Positions 6,286-14,095 of a DNA stretch of 14,461 bases are shown piece by piece. The DNA is taken from the NCBI GenBank assembly GCA_001799195.1, contig MGSU01000074.1, positions 1-14,461 of the forward strand, read 5' to 3'. Under the pieces are notes generated by a model that was given only the letters and a program-made list of their open reading frames with translations, was not told where the DNA came from and searched no databases. Within the stretch, counting starts at the first letter, position 1, and every line of letters starts with the position of its first letter. The translations under genes and the position numbers were made by a program. The DNA is from Deltaproteobacteria bacterium RIFOXYA12_FULL_61_11 (lineage in GTDB: Bacteria; Bdellovibrionota_F; JAHFAK01; YA12-FULL-61-11).

Positions 6286-7446
6286 ATGGACCTCACGACC
6301 ATTCTGACCGCAGCGGTGCGTACGGGCGCCTCGGATATCCACCTGCGGGTCAACGAACCCCCGGTGTTCCGCGTGAACGGACTCCTGCTCAGGACCAAAC
6401 AACCCAAGCTGACCAACGAACAGATCAAGGGGTTCGCCTCCTCGTTCCTGACCGAGGACGACTGGCAAAAATTCCGGATCAACAACCAACTCGACCTTGC
6501 CCATACCATTCCCGACGTCGGGCGTTTCCGCGTCAACATCTTCATGCAGCAACGGGTCCTCGGCATCGTCTTCCGCATCATCCCCTTCAGGGTCAAGACC
6601 CTCGACGAACTCTCCCTGCCCGAGGTGCTCAAGGACATTGCCATGACGCCTCGGGGGCTGGTCCTGGTCACCGGAGCCACGGGCAGCGGTAAATCCACCA
6701 CGCTGGCGGCGATGATCGAGCACCTCAACCAAAATAAACCCCATCACGTGATCACGGTCGAGGACCCGATCGAGTACCTTTTCAAGGACAATCGCTGTGT
6801 CATCAACCAACGCGAGATCGGTCAGGACGCCCCCTCGTTCAATGAGGCTTTCAGGGCCGCTCTGCGTCAGGACCCGGACATTATCCTGGTCGGCGAAATG
6901 CGCGACCTCGAGACCATCGACATCGCCCTCAAGGCGGCCGAGACCGGTCACCTGGTGCTCTCGACTCTGCACACGACCAATGCCGTGGAAACGGCCAACC
7001 GCATCATCGCTGTCTTTCCCAACGAGCAACAGCGTCTGGTGCGACACCGTCTCGCCATGGTCCTCAAATCGATCATCTCGCAGCGCCTGGTGCGCACAGC
7101 CGACGGCAAGGGCCGCCTCGCCGCCAACGAGATCCTGATCAACACCCGACGGGTGATGGAGATCCTGGACGAGGGTGAAGACCTCGCGGGTCTGGCCGAC
7201 GTGATCACCGAAGGGTACGATCCTTACCGGATGCAGACCTTCGATCAACACCTCATGTACCACCTGAAACTGGGCAGGATCAGCTACGACGAGGCCATGG
7301 CCAACTCCACCAATGCCCAGGACTTCAAGCTCCGCTTCCAGGGTATCCACACCGGCGGCAGCGGTGGCGGTTGGGTGGCCTTCGATCAGGCGATCGAAGC
7401 TGAACTGGAGAAGCTCAAGAACGCACCCGCACCTTCCGGCTCCTGA
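6286..7446 (+). CDS. pilT: Type IV pilus retraction ATPase, PilT/PilU family
   Basis: This 386-residue cytoplasmic hexameric ATPase would power retraction of type IV pili in twitching and DNA uptake. An N-terminal PAS-like region with GASDIHLRVNEPP at 14-26 is followed by Walker A TGATGSGKS at 129-137, the Asp box EDPIEYLF at 159-166, Walker B ILVGEMRD at 200-207 and the His box TGHLVLSTLHT at 220-230. The C-terminal part has MQTFDQHL at 316-323, shared by PilT and PilU. The AIRNLIRE-type retraction motif of classical PilT is not obvious; VMEILDEGE stands in its place, so it may be PilU-like. The ATG at 6286 has GGAGAGGAG close upstream; an open extension to 6184 lies inside recA and is rejected. 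Residues after about 355 are Gly-rich then helical. Confidence 0.93.
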   Translation: MDLTTILTAAVRTGASDIHLRVNEPPVFRVNGLLLRTKQPKLTNEQIKGFASSFLTEDDWQKFRINNQLDLAHTIPDVGRFRVNIFMQQRVLGIVFRIIPFRVKTLDELSLPEVLKDIAMTPRGLVLVTGATGSGKSTTLAAMIEHLNQNKPHHVITVEDPIEYLFKDNRCVINQREIGQDAPSFNEAFRAALRQDPDIILVGEMRDLETIDIALKAAETGHLVLSTLHTTNAVETANRIIAVFPNEQQRLVRHRLAMVLKSIISQRLVRTADGKGRLAANEILINTRRVMEILDEGEDLAGLADVITEGYDPYRMQTFDQHLMYHLKLGRISYDEAMANSTNAQDFKLRFQGIHTGGSGGGWVAFDQAIEAELEKLKNAPAPSGS

Positions 7447-7548
7447 TCCGACCTGCTTGACGCAACGACGAAGGCCTTCTTGTCTATCCGTTTCCCGCAT
7501 GCTACTACCGTGTTCTGCTACCAAGCCGTCAACGACGAGGGGGACACC
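7447..7548 (+). promoter_or_regulatory. Probable promoter/leader of the pyrimidine catabolism cluster
   Basis: This 102-bp gap separates pilT from mmsA and is the largest break in the plus-strand run after comF. It contains a TTGACG (7457-7462) that could be a -35 box, though no good -10 at 16-18 nt is visible. It also has a perfect 10-bp palindrome GAAGGCCTTC (7470-7479) where an operator could lie. The mmsA ribosome binding site is the GAGGGGG just before 7549. A promoter here is inferred mainly from the change of function. Confidence 0.3.
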
Positions 7549-8997
7549 ATGGCCGAGATCCTGAAGCACTACATCAACGGAACGTGGGTCGCTTCCCACG
7601 GGACAACCCTGCTCGAGGTGGACAACCCGGCGACGACCGAGGTCCTGGCCAAAGTCCCGCTCGGCGACCGGAAGGACGTGGAAGCGGCGGTCGGCGCGGC
7701 CCAGGAAGCCTTCCGCGACTGGCGCGAGACCCCTCCCCTCGATCGAGCCCAATACTTCTTCAAACTCAAGACGTTGCTCGAGGAGCACTTCGAAGACCTC
7801 AGCCGCATGGTCACCGTGGAGCACGGCAAGACCCTGCACGAGGCTCGCGGGGACGTACGCCGCGGCATCCAGAACGTCGAGGTCGCGGCCGGCATCCCCA
7901 CCCTGCTGATGGGCGAGACCTGCGAGGACGTGTCCCGGGGGGTGGATTCCACCTCCATGCGCAGAGCCCTGGGCGTCTTCGCGGCCATTACCCCCTTCAA
8001 CTTCCCGGCCATGGTCCCACTGTGGTTCTGGCCCTTCGCCGTGGCCTGCGGCAACACCTATGTGGTCAAACCCTCGGAACAAGTGCCGTTGACGCAACAA
8101 CTCCTCTTCCAACTCACCGAACGGGTCGGCTTCCCCAAGGGCGTGCTCAACCTCGTCCACGGGGCCAAGGAAGTGGTCGACGCGCTGTGCGACCACCCCG
8201 ACGTCAAGGGCGTCTCCTTCGTCGGCTCCACGCCCGTGGCCGAACATATCTACCGCCGCTGCGCCGCGGCCGGGAAGAGGGTCCAGGCCCTCGGCGGGGC
8301 CAAGAACTCCATGATCGTTATGGACGACGCGGTCAAGGACAAGACCGTGGCCAACATCCTCGATTCGTCCATGGGTTGCGCCGGACAACGCTGTCTCGCC
8401 GCCTCGGTCGTCCTGTGCGTCGGCGACCATGCCTACGACTGGTTCTCGGCCGGCTTTGTCGAGCAGGCCCGCAAGGTGAAGACCGGCAACGGCCTCGACG
8501 AGAACGTGAACCTCGGCCCGGTCATCTCCCGGGCGGCCAAGGACCGCATCTTGACCGATATCGGGACCGCGCTCGAGCAGGGCGCGACCATGCTCCTCGA
8601 CGGCCGTAACACCGCCGACCTGGGACCCGGCTACTTCCTCCGGCCGACCGTCCTCGCCACCCAAGATCGCGAAAACATCTTGATAACGAAAGAACTGTTC
8701 GGCCCCGTGGTCGCGCTCCTGAAGGTTTCCAGCCTGCAAGAAGGCATCGACCTGATCAACGCCTGTCCCTTCGCCAACACCACCTCGATCTTCACCTCCA
8801 GCGGCCGCGCCGCCCGCCAGTTCCAGTACGAGGTCCACCCGAGTATGATCGGGGTCAACATCGGGGTCCCGGCGCCGATGTCCTTCTTCAGCTTCGGAGG
8901 TACCCGCAAATCCCTCTACGGCGACCTCAAGGCCCACGGCAAGGAGAGCATCGCCTTCTTCACCGACACCAAGGTCAGCATTATCCGCTGGTTCTGA
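7549..8997 (+). CDS. mmsA: CoA-acylating methylmalonate/malonate-semialdehyde dehydrogenase
   Basis: This 482-residue NAD-dependent aldehyde dehydrogenase of the MMSDH type oxidises malonate semialdehyde to acetyl-CoA, or methylmalonate semialdehyde to propionyl-CoA, with loss of CO2. Diagnostic features are TPFNFPAMVPLWFWP at 148-162, with the conserved Asn N151, and the MMSDH-type LGGAKN at 248-253 in place of the ELGGK general-base motif of hydrolytic ALDHs. GQRC at 279-282 places the catalytic cysteine at C282; the residue at 277 is also Cys, where MMSDHs commonly have Ala. The ATG at 7549 follows GAGGGGG and the usual YINGTW start of the family; an earlier in-frame TTG at 7480 is rejected. 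It would take the aminotransferase product and close the pathway. A role in valine or inositol catabolism alone is less likely given the neighbours. Confidence 0.92.
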   Translation: MAEILKHYINGTWVASHGTTLLEVDNPATTEVLAKVPLGDRKDVEAAVGAAQEAFRDWRETPPLDRAQYFFKLKTLLEEHFEDLSRMVTVEHGKTLHEARGDVRRGIQNVEVAAGIPTLLMGETCEDVSRGVDSTSMRRALGVFAAITPFNFPAMVPLWFWPFAVACGNTYVVKPSEQVPLTQQLLFQLTERVGFPKGVLNLVHGAKEVVDALCDHPDVKGVSFVGSTPVAEHIYRRCAAAGKRVQALGGAKNSMIVMDDAVKDKTVANILDSSMGCAGQRCLAASVVLCVGDHAYDWFSAGFVEQARKVKTGNGLDENVNLGPVISRAAKDRILTDIGTALEQGATMLLDGRNTADLGPGYFLRPTVLATQDRENILITKELFGPVVALLKVSSLQEGIDLINACPFANTTSIFTSSGRAARQFQYEVHPSMIGVNIGVPAPMSFFSFGGTRKSLYGDLKAHGKESIAFFTDTKVSIIRWF

Positions 8998-8999
8998 CC

Positions 9000-9012
9000 C
9001 GAGGAGGTACTC
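9000..9012 (+). promoter_or_regulatory. Ribosome binding site of hydA, copy 1 of a repeated leader
   Basis: CGAGGAGGTACTC contains a near-perfect Shine-Dalgarno and sits just before the dihydropyrimidinase ATG. The identical 13-mer precedes the preA start at 14081-14093. It defines both starts. Confidence 0.7.
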
Positions 9013-9013
9013 C

Positions 9014-10402
9014 ATGAGCATCCTGATCACCGGCGGCGACATCGTCACCGCCGCGGACCGTTACCAGGCTGACCTCCTGATCGAGAACGGGAAGATCACC
9101 CGCATCGGTTTGGACCTCAGCTCCATCTTCGTCGCAGAACGGGTCATCGACGCAACCGGGCTCCTGGTCCTGCCCGGGGCCATCGATCCACACACCCACC
9201 TGGACATGCCGTTCATGGGTACCCGGTCGGCGGACGACTTCGAGAGCGGCACCCTGGCCGCCCTCCACGGGGGCACCACCACGGTCATCGATTTCGCCAT
9301 CCAGAGCAAGGGGCACGGCCTGAACGAGGCTCTGGACACCTGGTCCGGCTTTGCCGAGGGCCGCGCGGTGGGCGACTATGCCTTCCACCTGGCCGTCACC
9401 GACTTCAATGACCAAGTCTCCGCCGAGCTACCCGGCATCATCACACGTCGCGGCGTCACCTCCTTCAAGGCTTTCATGGCCTACAAGGGCTCCCTGATGA
9501 TCGACGACCGGCAACTGCTCCTGCTCCTCGAGCAGTGCGGCCGGCACGGAGGCTTGCTCTCGGTGCACGCCACCAACGGCGATATGATCGACCAGCGCGT
9601 CGCCGCTTTCCGGGCCCAGGGAAAAACCTCCCCCCTCTACCACTGGCTGGCCCAGTGCGAACTGACCGAGGAAGAAGCCACCGGGCGTTTCCTCGACCTG
9701 GCCCATCTCTGCGGTACCCCGGTCTACATCGTCCACCTGACCTGCGAGGGCGCGCTCAATAAAGTCCGCAACGCGACCAAGCGCAACCAGCAGGTCTTCG
9801 TCGAAACCTGCCCGCAATACCTGCTGCTCGACGCGTCGCTGTATGAGCGCGGCTTCGAAGCCGCGAAGTGGGTGATGAGTCCGCCGCTACGCCTCGCGAA
9901 AGACCGCGAGACCCTGTGGGCAGGGCTGCGGCAAGGCTTGGTGCAGACGGTCGGCACCGACCACTGTCCCTTCACCCTGGCCCAGAAAGAGACCGGACGG
10001 AACGACTTCAGCAAGATCCCCAACGGCATGCCCGGTATCGAACACCGCCTCGAGTTGCTCCACTCCGAAGGGGTGGTGAAAGGCCGCATCGGCCTCCAGA
10101 AGCTCGTCGAAGTCAGCTCGACCAACGCGGCCAGGATCTTCGGCCTTTTCCCTCAGAAAGGCACCATCGCGGTCGGCAGTGACGCGGATCTCGTCCTATT
10201 CGACCCGCGCGAGGAACACGAAATCTCTGCCGCGACTCATCACCACCGCTGTGACTACTCGGCCTTCGAAGGCTACCGCGCGACCGGTCGCGTCAAGACC
10301 GTGCTGCTCCGCGGCACGGTGGCCATCGAGAACGGCACGGCAAAGATCGGCAAGGGCTTCGGTCGCTACCTTGCCAGAAACCAGTTCAATCCCAATCGCT
10401 GA
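9014..10402 (+). CDS. hydA: Dihydropyrimidinase (D-hydantoinase family)
   Basis: This 462-residue cytoplasmic amidohydrolase opens the ring of 5,6-dihydrouracil or dihydrothymine to give N-carbamoyl-beta-amino acids. All binuclear zinc-site residues of the family are visible: H60 and H62 in DPHTHLDMPF, the lysine that is carboxylated (K152 in SFKAFMAYKG), H185 in HATNGD, H241 in HLT, and catalytic D316 in GTDHCPF. Y157, next to the bridging lysine segment, matches the substrate-binding Tyr. Length is typical. Start supported by GAGGAGG. It lies 16 bp after mmsA and 12 bp before the ureidopropionase gene, so it is cotranscribed with them. Hydantoinase or allantoinase activity cannot be excluded, but the neighbours favour dihydropyrimidines. 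Confidence 0.95.
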   Translation: MSILITGGDIVTAADRYQADLLIENGKITRIGLDLSSIFVAERVIDATGLLVLPGAIDPHTHLDMPFMGTRSADDFESGTLAALHGGTTTVIDFAIQSKGHGLNEALDTWSGFAEGRAVGDYAFHLAVTDFNDQVSAELPGIITRRGVTSFKAFMAYKGSLMIDDRQLLLLLEQCGRHGGLLSVHATNGDMIDQRVAAFRAQGKTSPLYHWLAQCELTEEEATGRFLDLAHLCGTPVYIVHLTCEGALNKVRNATKRNQQVFVETCPQYLLLDASLYERGFEAAKWVMSPPLRLAKDRETLWAGLRQGLVQTVGTDHCPFTLAQKETGRNDFSKIPNGMPGIEHRLELLHSEGVVKGRIGLQKLVEVSSTNAARIFGLFPQKGTIAVGSDADLVLFDPREEHEISAATHHHRCDYSAFEGYRATGRVKTVLLRGTVAIENGTAKIGKGFGRYLARNQFNPNR

Positions 10403-10414
10403 ACAGGAGGCACT

Positions 10415-11281
10415 ATGACCAGGACCGTCACCGCGGGTCTCATCCAGCTCGCGAACCAACTCCCCACCGAGTCGAGCTGCGCCGAGCACCGCGAAGCCAT
10501 GATCGAGGCCCATATTCCCTTCCTCGAGCAGGCAGCTTCCAAAGGGGTGCAGGTGCTGTGCCTGGAAGAAGTCTGCACCGGACCCTATTTCTGTCCGTCC
10601 CAGGATAAAAAATGGTACGGCCTGGCCGAGGCCATCCCCGAGGGTCCCACGACCCAGCGCTTCATGGCCCTGGCCAAGAAGTACGGTATGGTCATCGTCC
10701 TCCCCATCTACGAGGAGGAAATGCCGGGGGTCTACTACAACACCGCGGCGGTGATCGACGCCGACGGCACCTACCTGGGCAAGTATCGTAAACACCACAT
10801 CCCGCAAGTCGCCGGCTTCTGGGAAAAGTTCTTCTTCAAACCCGGCAACCTCGGCTTCCCGGTCTTCGAGACGGCCTTCGCTAAAATCGGGGTCTACATC
10901 TGCTACGATCGCCACTTCCCCGAGGGCGCCAGGGCCCTCGGCCTGAACGGGGCGGAACTGGTCTTCAACCCCTCGGCCACCGTGGCCGGGCTGTCCCAAT
11001 ACCTTTGGCAACTCGAACAACCCGCTCACGCCGTGGCCAACGGGTATTTCGTCGGTGCGATCAACCGAGTCGGCTGCGAACTGCCCTGGAACATCGGCGA
11101 ATTCTATGGTTCTTCCTACTTCGTGGACCCACGCGGCCAGATCGTGGCCCAGGGCTCCAAGGACAAGGATGATCTGGTCACCGCGGTGTTGGACCTCGAC
11201 TCCATCCGCGAGATCCGCAACTTGTGGCAATTTTACCGGGACCGCCGACCCGAGGCTTACGAGGACCTGGTCCTCCTCTGA
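10415..11281 (+). CDS. pydC: Beta-ureidopropionase (N-carbamoyl-beta-alanine amidohydrolase)
   Basis: This 288-residue nitrilase-superfamily enzyme hydrolyses N-carbamoyl-beta-alanine to beta-alanine, CO2 and NH3. The catalytic triad is visible: Glu in LEEVCTGPYFC (probably E52), K126 in KYRKHHIPQ and C163 in YICYDRHFPE. The GPYFC and KYRK-x-HIP segments are close to those of beta-ureidopropionases and N-carbamoylputrescine amidases; the neighbouring dihydropyrimidinase favours the former. Start is preceded by AGGAGG about 5 nt away. The next gene begins 65 bp after the stop, the longest gap in the cluster after the mmsA leader, and that gap holds a hairpin. Confidence 0.92.
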   Translation: MTRTVTAGLIQLANQLPTESSCAEHREAMIEAHIPFLEQAASKGVQVLCLEEVCTGPYFCPSQDKKWYGLAEAIPEGPTTQRFMALAKKYGMVIVLPIYEEEMPGVYYNTAAVIDADGTYLGKYRKHHIPQVAGFWEKFFFKPGNLGFPVFETAFAKIGVYICYDRHFPEGARALGLNGAELVFNPSATVAGLSQYLWQLEQPAHAVANGYFVGAINRVGCELPWNIGEFYGSSYFVDPRGQIVAQGSKDKDDLVTAVLDLDSIREIRNLWQFYRDRRPEAYEDLVLL

Positions 11282-11287
11282 CCTCAT

Positions 11288-11326
11288 GGCAGCCGGCTTC
11301 GTGCCGCTGCCGGGTTTCCGGTTTTT
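11288..11326 (+). terminator. Intercistronic hairpin with trailing T-run, possible attenuator
   Basis: GGCAGCCGGC (11288-11297) can pair with GCCGCTGCC (11303-11311) around the loop TTCGT, giving nine base pairs with one bulged C. A run of five T (11322-11326) follows about 10 nt later, too far for a classical strong terminator. It lies between the ureidopropionase and aminotransferase genes, so partial termination or mRNA stabilisation is plausible. Confidence 0.35.
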
Positions 11327-11346
11327 ACAACGAGGAGATGGACGAC

Positions 11347-12696
11347 ATGACCCACAACCTCAAGGACAATGCCGACGACATCGTAGCCCTGTGCAAACGC
11401 TACACCCTCTTTTCCTGGGCAGCCCAGGGCAAGGTCAACCCCATCCCGGTCACCCGAGCCAAGGGCGTGTACTTCTGGGACGCCGCCGGCAAGCGTTACC
11501 TCGACTTCAGCTCGCAACTCATGAACGTCAACATCGGCCACGGCGATCCCCGCGTGCTCGAAGCGATCACGGCCCAAGCCGCCGAGCTGACCTACGCCTA
11601 CCCGGGCATGGCCACCAGGCCGCGCGGCGAACTCGGCCGCAAGTTGTCCGAGCTCACGCCCGGCGGTCCGAAGAGGACCTTCTTCACCCTCGGCGGAGCC
11701 GAGGCTATCGAGAACGCGATGAAAATCGCGCGACTCTACACCGGTCGGCAGAAAATCGTCACGCGGTACCGTTCCTTCCACGGGGGGACCTTTGCCGCGG
11801 CCTCGGCCGGCGGCGATCCTCGCAGACTGGCCAACGAACCCGGGGTGCCCTGGATCGTCCGCACCCTCGACCCCTATGCCTACCGCAGCCCGATCTACCG
11901 CCACTGCACTCCCGAAGAAGGGGACATGGTGCTCATCGACCTGCTCGCCGAACAGCTCGAGATGGAGGGTCCGGGCAACGTGGCCGCGGTCCTGCTGGAA
12001 GGCTACAGCGGCTCGAGTGGCATCATGGCCCCCAGCACCCCGCTGTATTGGCAGCGCCTGCGCGAGCTGTGCACCGCCCACGGCATCCTGCTCATCGTGG
12101 ACGAGGTCATGAGCGGTTTCGGCCGCACGGGTAAATGGTTCGCCATTGAGCACTACGGCGTGCAGCCGGACCTCATGGTCCTCGCGAAGGGGTTGACCTC
12201 GGGCTACCTGCCCCTCGGCGCGGTCGTGGTCAACGAGAACATCGCCGCCCACTTCGATCAACACGAACTGGTCGCCGGCTTGACCTATGGGGCACATACG
12301 CTCGCCTGTGCCACAGCCCTGGCCTGCATCTCGGTGTACGAACAGGATCACCTCGTCGAACGCGCTGCACACCTGGGCAAGAAACTCGAGGTCAAGCTGC
12401 AGAGGCTCCAGGAGCACCACCCGTCCCTCGGCGACATCCGCGGTACCGGGCTCTTCTACGTCCTGGAAGTGGTCAAGGACCGGGCCACGCGCGAACCCAT
12501 GTCCGCCTGGAACAAACCCCTAACCCCGCCCATGGCCGCGATCGCCGCTTACCTGCGCGAGCACGGGGTCTCGACCTTCGTGCGCTGGAACTTGATCTTC
12601 GTGGTCCCACCGTTGATCATCGAAGAACAGGAACTCGACGAAGGGTTGAGCGTCATCGACCAGGCCCTCGCGATCAGCGACAGGGCAATGGCCTGA
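11347..12696 (+). CDS. Class III PLP aminotransferase, probably beta-alanine:pyruvate type
   Basis: This 449-residue class III (omega) aminotransferase probably converts beta-alanine, or beta-aminoisobutyrate from thymine, to the corresponding semialdehyde. The PLP lysine is K281 in VLAKGLTSGYLPLG, the pyridine-binding Asp is D252 in LIVDEVMSGFGRTGKW, and FTLGGAEAIENAMKIAR (113-129) binds the cofactor phosphate. The GLTSGYLPLGA and GLTYGAHTLACA segments are close to taurine:pyruvate aminotransferases, so taurine or another omega-amine is an alternative. Its place between the ureidopropionase and MmsA functions favours beta-alanine. The ATG at 11347 is chosen because GAGGAG lies 9 nt upstream; the ATG at 11338 directly abuts that site and cannot use it. 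Confidence 0.9.
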   Translation: MTHNLKDNADDIVALCKRYTLFSWAAQGKVNPIPVTRAKGVYFWDAAGKRYLDFSSQLMNVNIGHGDPRVLEAITAQAAELTYAYPGMATRPRGELGRKLSELTPGGPKRTFFTLGGAEAIENAMKIARLYTGRQKIVTRYRSFHGGTFAAASAGGDPRRLANEPGVPWIVRTLDPYAYRSPIYRHCTPEEGDMVLIDLLAEQLEMEGPGNVAAVLLEGYSGSSGIMAPSTPLYWQRLRELCTAHGILLIVDEVMSGFGRTGKWFAIEHYGVQPDLMVLAKGLTSGYLPLGAVVVNENIAAHFDQHELVAGLTYGAHTLACATALACISVYEQDHLVERAAHLGKKLEVKLQRLQEHHPSLGDIRGTGLFYVLEVVKDRATREPMSAWNKPLTPPMAAIAAYLREHGVSTFVRWNLIFVVPPLIIEEQELDEGLSVIDQALAISDRAMA

Positions 12697-12730
12697 GCCC
12701 TTCCTACCCCCCTTCAGCGGAGGTTTTCCC

Positions 12731-14053
12731 ATGACCTTGGAACCCACGACCTGCCGCGAGCCCTGGGACCTCGGCCGCATCACTGCCGAAGCCGCCAGGT
12801 GTCTCCTGTGCCACGACGCTCCCTGTTCCAGGGACTGCCCGGCCGGGACCGATCCCGGCCGTTTCATCCGCAAGGTGCGCTTGCGCAATCTCAAGGGCGC
12901 CATCCGCACCATCAGGACCAACAACGTGTTCGGCGGCACCTGCGGTCTGCTCTGCCCGACCGAGAAGCTGTGCGAGAAGGCCTGCTCCGCGGCAGCCTTG
13001 GATCGGCCGATCCGCATCGGCGAACTCCAACACGGACTTGTCGAACTCGGGTACCGGCTCGGTTACAACCCACTTCGGCCGGTGCCCCTTCGGGGACCGA
13101 GGGTTGCGATCCTCGGCTCCGGTCCCGCGGGTCTGGCCTGCGCCGCCGAACTGGCGAGGCACGGGCTCCGGGTCACGGTCTTCGAGCGCGAGGGAGAGCC
13201 CGGCGGAGTCGTGCGGCACCTGCTGCCCGACCAACGAGTCCGCAGCACCATCGTCGAACGGGAGATCGAGGACATCCTCGGCCTGGGCGTCGAAGTACGC
13301 ACCGGCCTGGCCATCACCGGTGCGAACGCCGCGAAGAACCTCCTCGACGAAGGCTATGCCGCCGTTTTCGTCGCCACGGGCACGACCCACAGCAAGAGTC
13401 TGGGACTGGCTCCGGCGGCTACGCCGAACTTGCTCCTCGCCCTCCCCTTCCTCCGGGCGTGCAAGGGAAAACCCGACCCTGCCGTTCTCGGGCTGGTGCA
13501 GGGCAAGACCGTGACCGTCATCGGCGGCGGCGACGTGGCCATGGACGTTGCCGCTTCGGCCCTGCAACTCGGCGCCTCCACGGTCTCGGTCTTGTACCGC
13601 CGCTCCTTCAACGAAATGCCGGGGGACAGGGGGCAAAAACTCGCGACCCAGGAACTCGGCGTCCACTTCCTGTTCCTGGTCACCCCGCTCGCCTATGAGC
13701 TGCAGCAGGGCAGCATCGTATCCGTGCGGCTGGTCCGGAACGAACTTGGTTCGCCGGACCCGGACGGGCGACGCAGACCCTCACCCCTCCCCGGCAGCGA
13801 ACACCTCGTACCGACCGACCTGGTGATAGAGGCCATCGGTGAAGAGGTCGCCCCGGACAATATTCTGCTCAACGATCATCTCGGCGCCAATGCCGGGCAC
13901 CTTGTCCGCACCGACCCGGCCGGCAGGGCGACGAATATCGACCGAGTCTATGCCGGAGGCGACACTGTCCGGGGTCCTGCCCTGGTCGTCCAGGCCGTGG
14001 CCGACGGTAAAGCCGCCGCGCACGGCATCCTCGAACGTTTGCAGCGGAGCTGA
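12731..14053 (+). CDS. preT: NAD-dependent dihydropyrimidine dehydrogenase, subunit PreT
   Basis: This 440-residue flavin and iron-sulfur subunit takes electrons from NADH and passes them to PreA for reduction of uracil or thymine. The N-terminus has two cysteine sets for [4Fe-4S] clusters: C24, C27, C32, C36 and C71, C75, C81, C85. An FAD Rossmann motif ILGSGPAGLA follows at 127-136 with EREGEPGGV at 152-160, then an NAD(P) motif VIGGGDVAMDVA at 263-274. The closing YAGGDTVRGPALVVQAVADG is typical of the GltB-beta-like family. GltD or NADH-dependent sulfide/ferredoxin reductases share this architecture, but the adjacent PreA settles the call. Start is preceded by GGAGG. It sits 34 bp after the aminotransferase gene. 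Confidence 0.93.
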   Translation: MTLEPTTCREPWDLGRITAEAARCLLCHDAPCSRDCPAGTDPGRFIRKVRLRNLKGAIRTIRTNNVFGGTCGLLCPTEKLCEKACSAAALDRPIRIGELQHGLVELGYRLGYNPLRPVPLRGPRVAILGSGPAGLACAAELARHGLRVTVFEREGEPGGVVRHLLPDQRVRSTIVEREIEDILGLGVEVRTGLAITGANAAKNLLDEGYAAVFVATGTTHSKSLGLAPAATPNLLLALPFLRACKGKPDPAVLGLVQGKTVTVIGGGDVAMDVAASALQLGASTVSVLYRRSFNEMPGDRGQKLATQELGVHFLFLVTPLAYELQQGSIVSVRLVRNELGSPDPDGRRRPSPLPGSEHLVPTDLVIEAIGEEVAPDNILLNDHLGANAGHLVRTDPAGRATNIDRVYAGGDTVRGPALVVQAVADGKAAAHGILERLQRS

Positions 14054-14080
14054 TCGTATTCTCTGGAACTCTCACCTCTC

Positions 14081-14093
14081 CGAGGAGGTACTC
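14081..14093 (+). promoter_or_regulatory. Ribosome binding site of preA, copy 2 of a repeated leader
   Basis: CGAGGAGGTACTC is identical to the 13-mer before the dihydropyrimidinase gene (9000-9012). It lies 2 nt before the preA ATG and sets that start. Confidence 0.7.
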
Positions 14094-14095
14094 GC

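Noticed and set aside
7480-7548. 23-residue N-terminal extension of MmsA from a TTG
   Set aside because: No ribosome binding site suited to it, and family members begin near the YINGTW segment reached from the ATG at 7549.
6208-9048. Very long open frame on the minus strand (about 946 codons)
   Set aside because: It is antisense to pilT and mmsA, which carry complete family motifs. Its translation is a low-complexity Gly/Asp/Val/His-rich sequence typical of the opposite strand of G+C-rich genes.
11338-11346. Alternative ATG three codons upstream for the aminotransferase
   Set aside because: It directly abuts the GAGGAG ribosome binding site, leaving no spacing; the ATG at 11347 has 9 nt.
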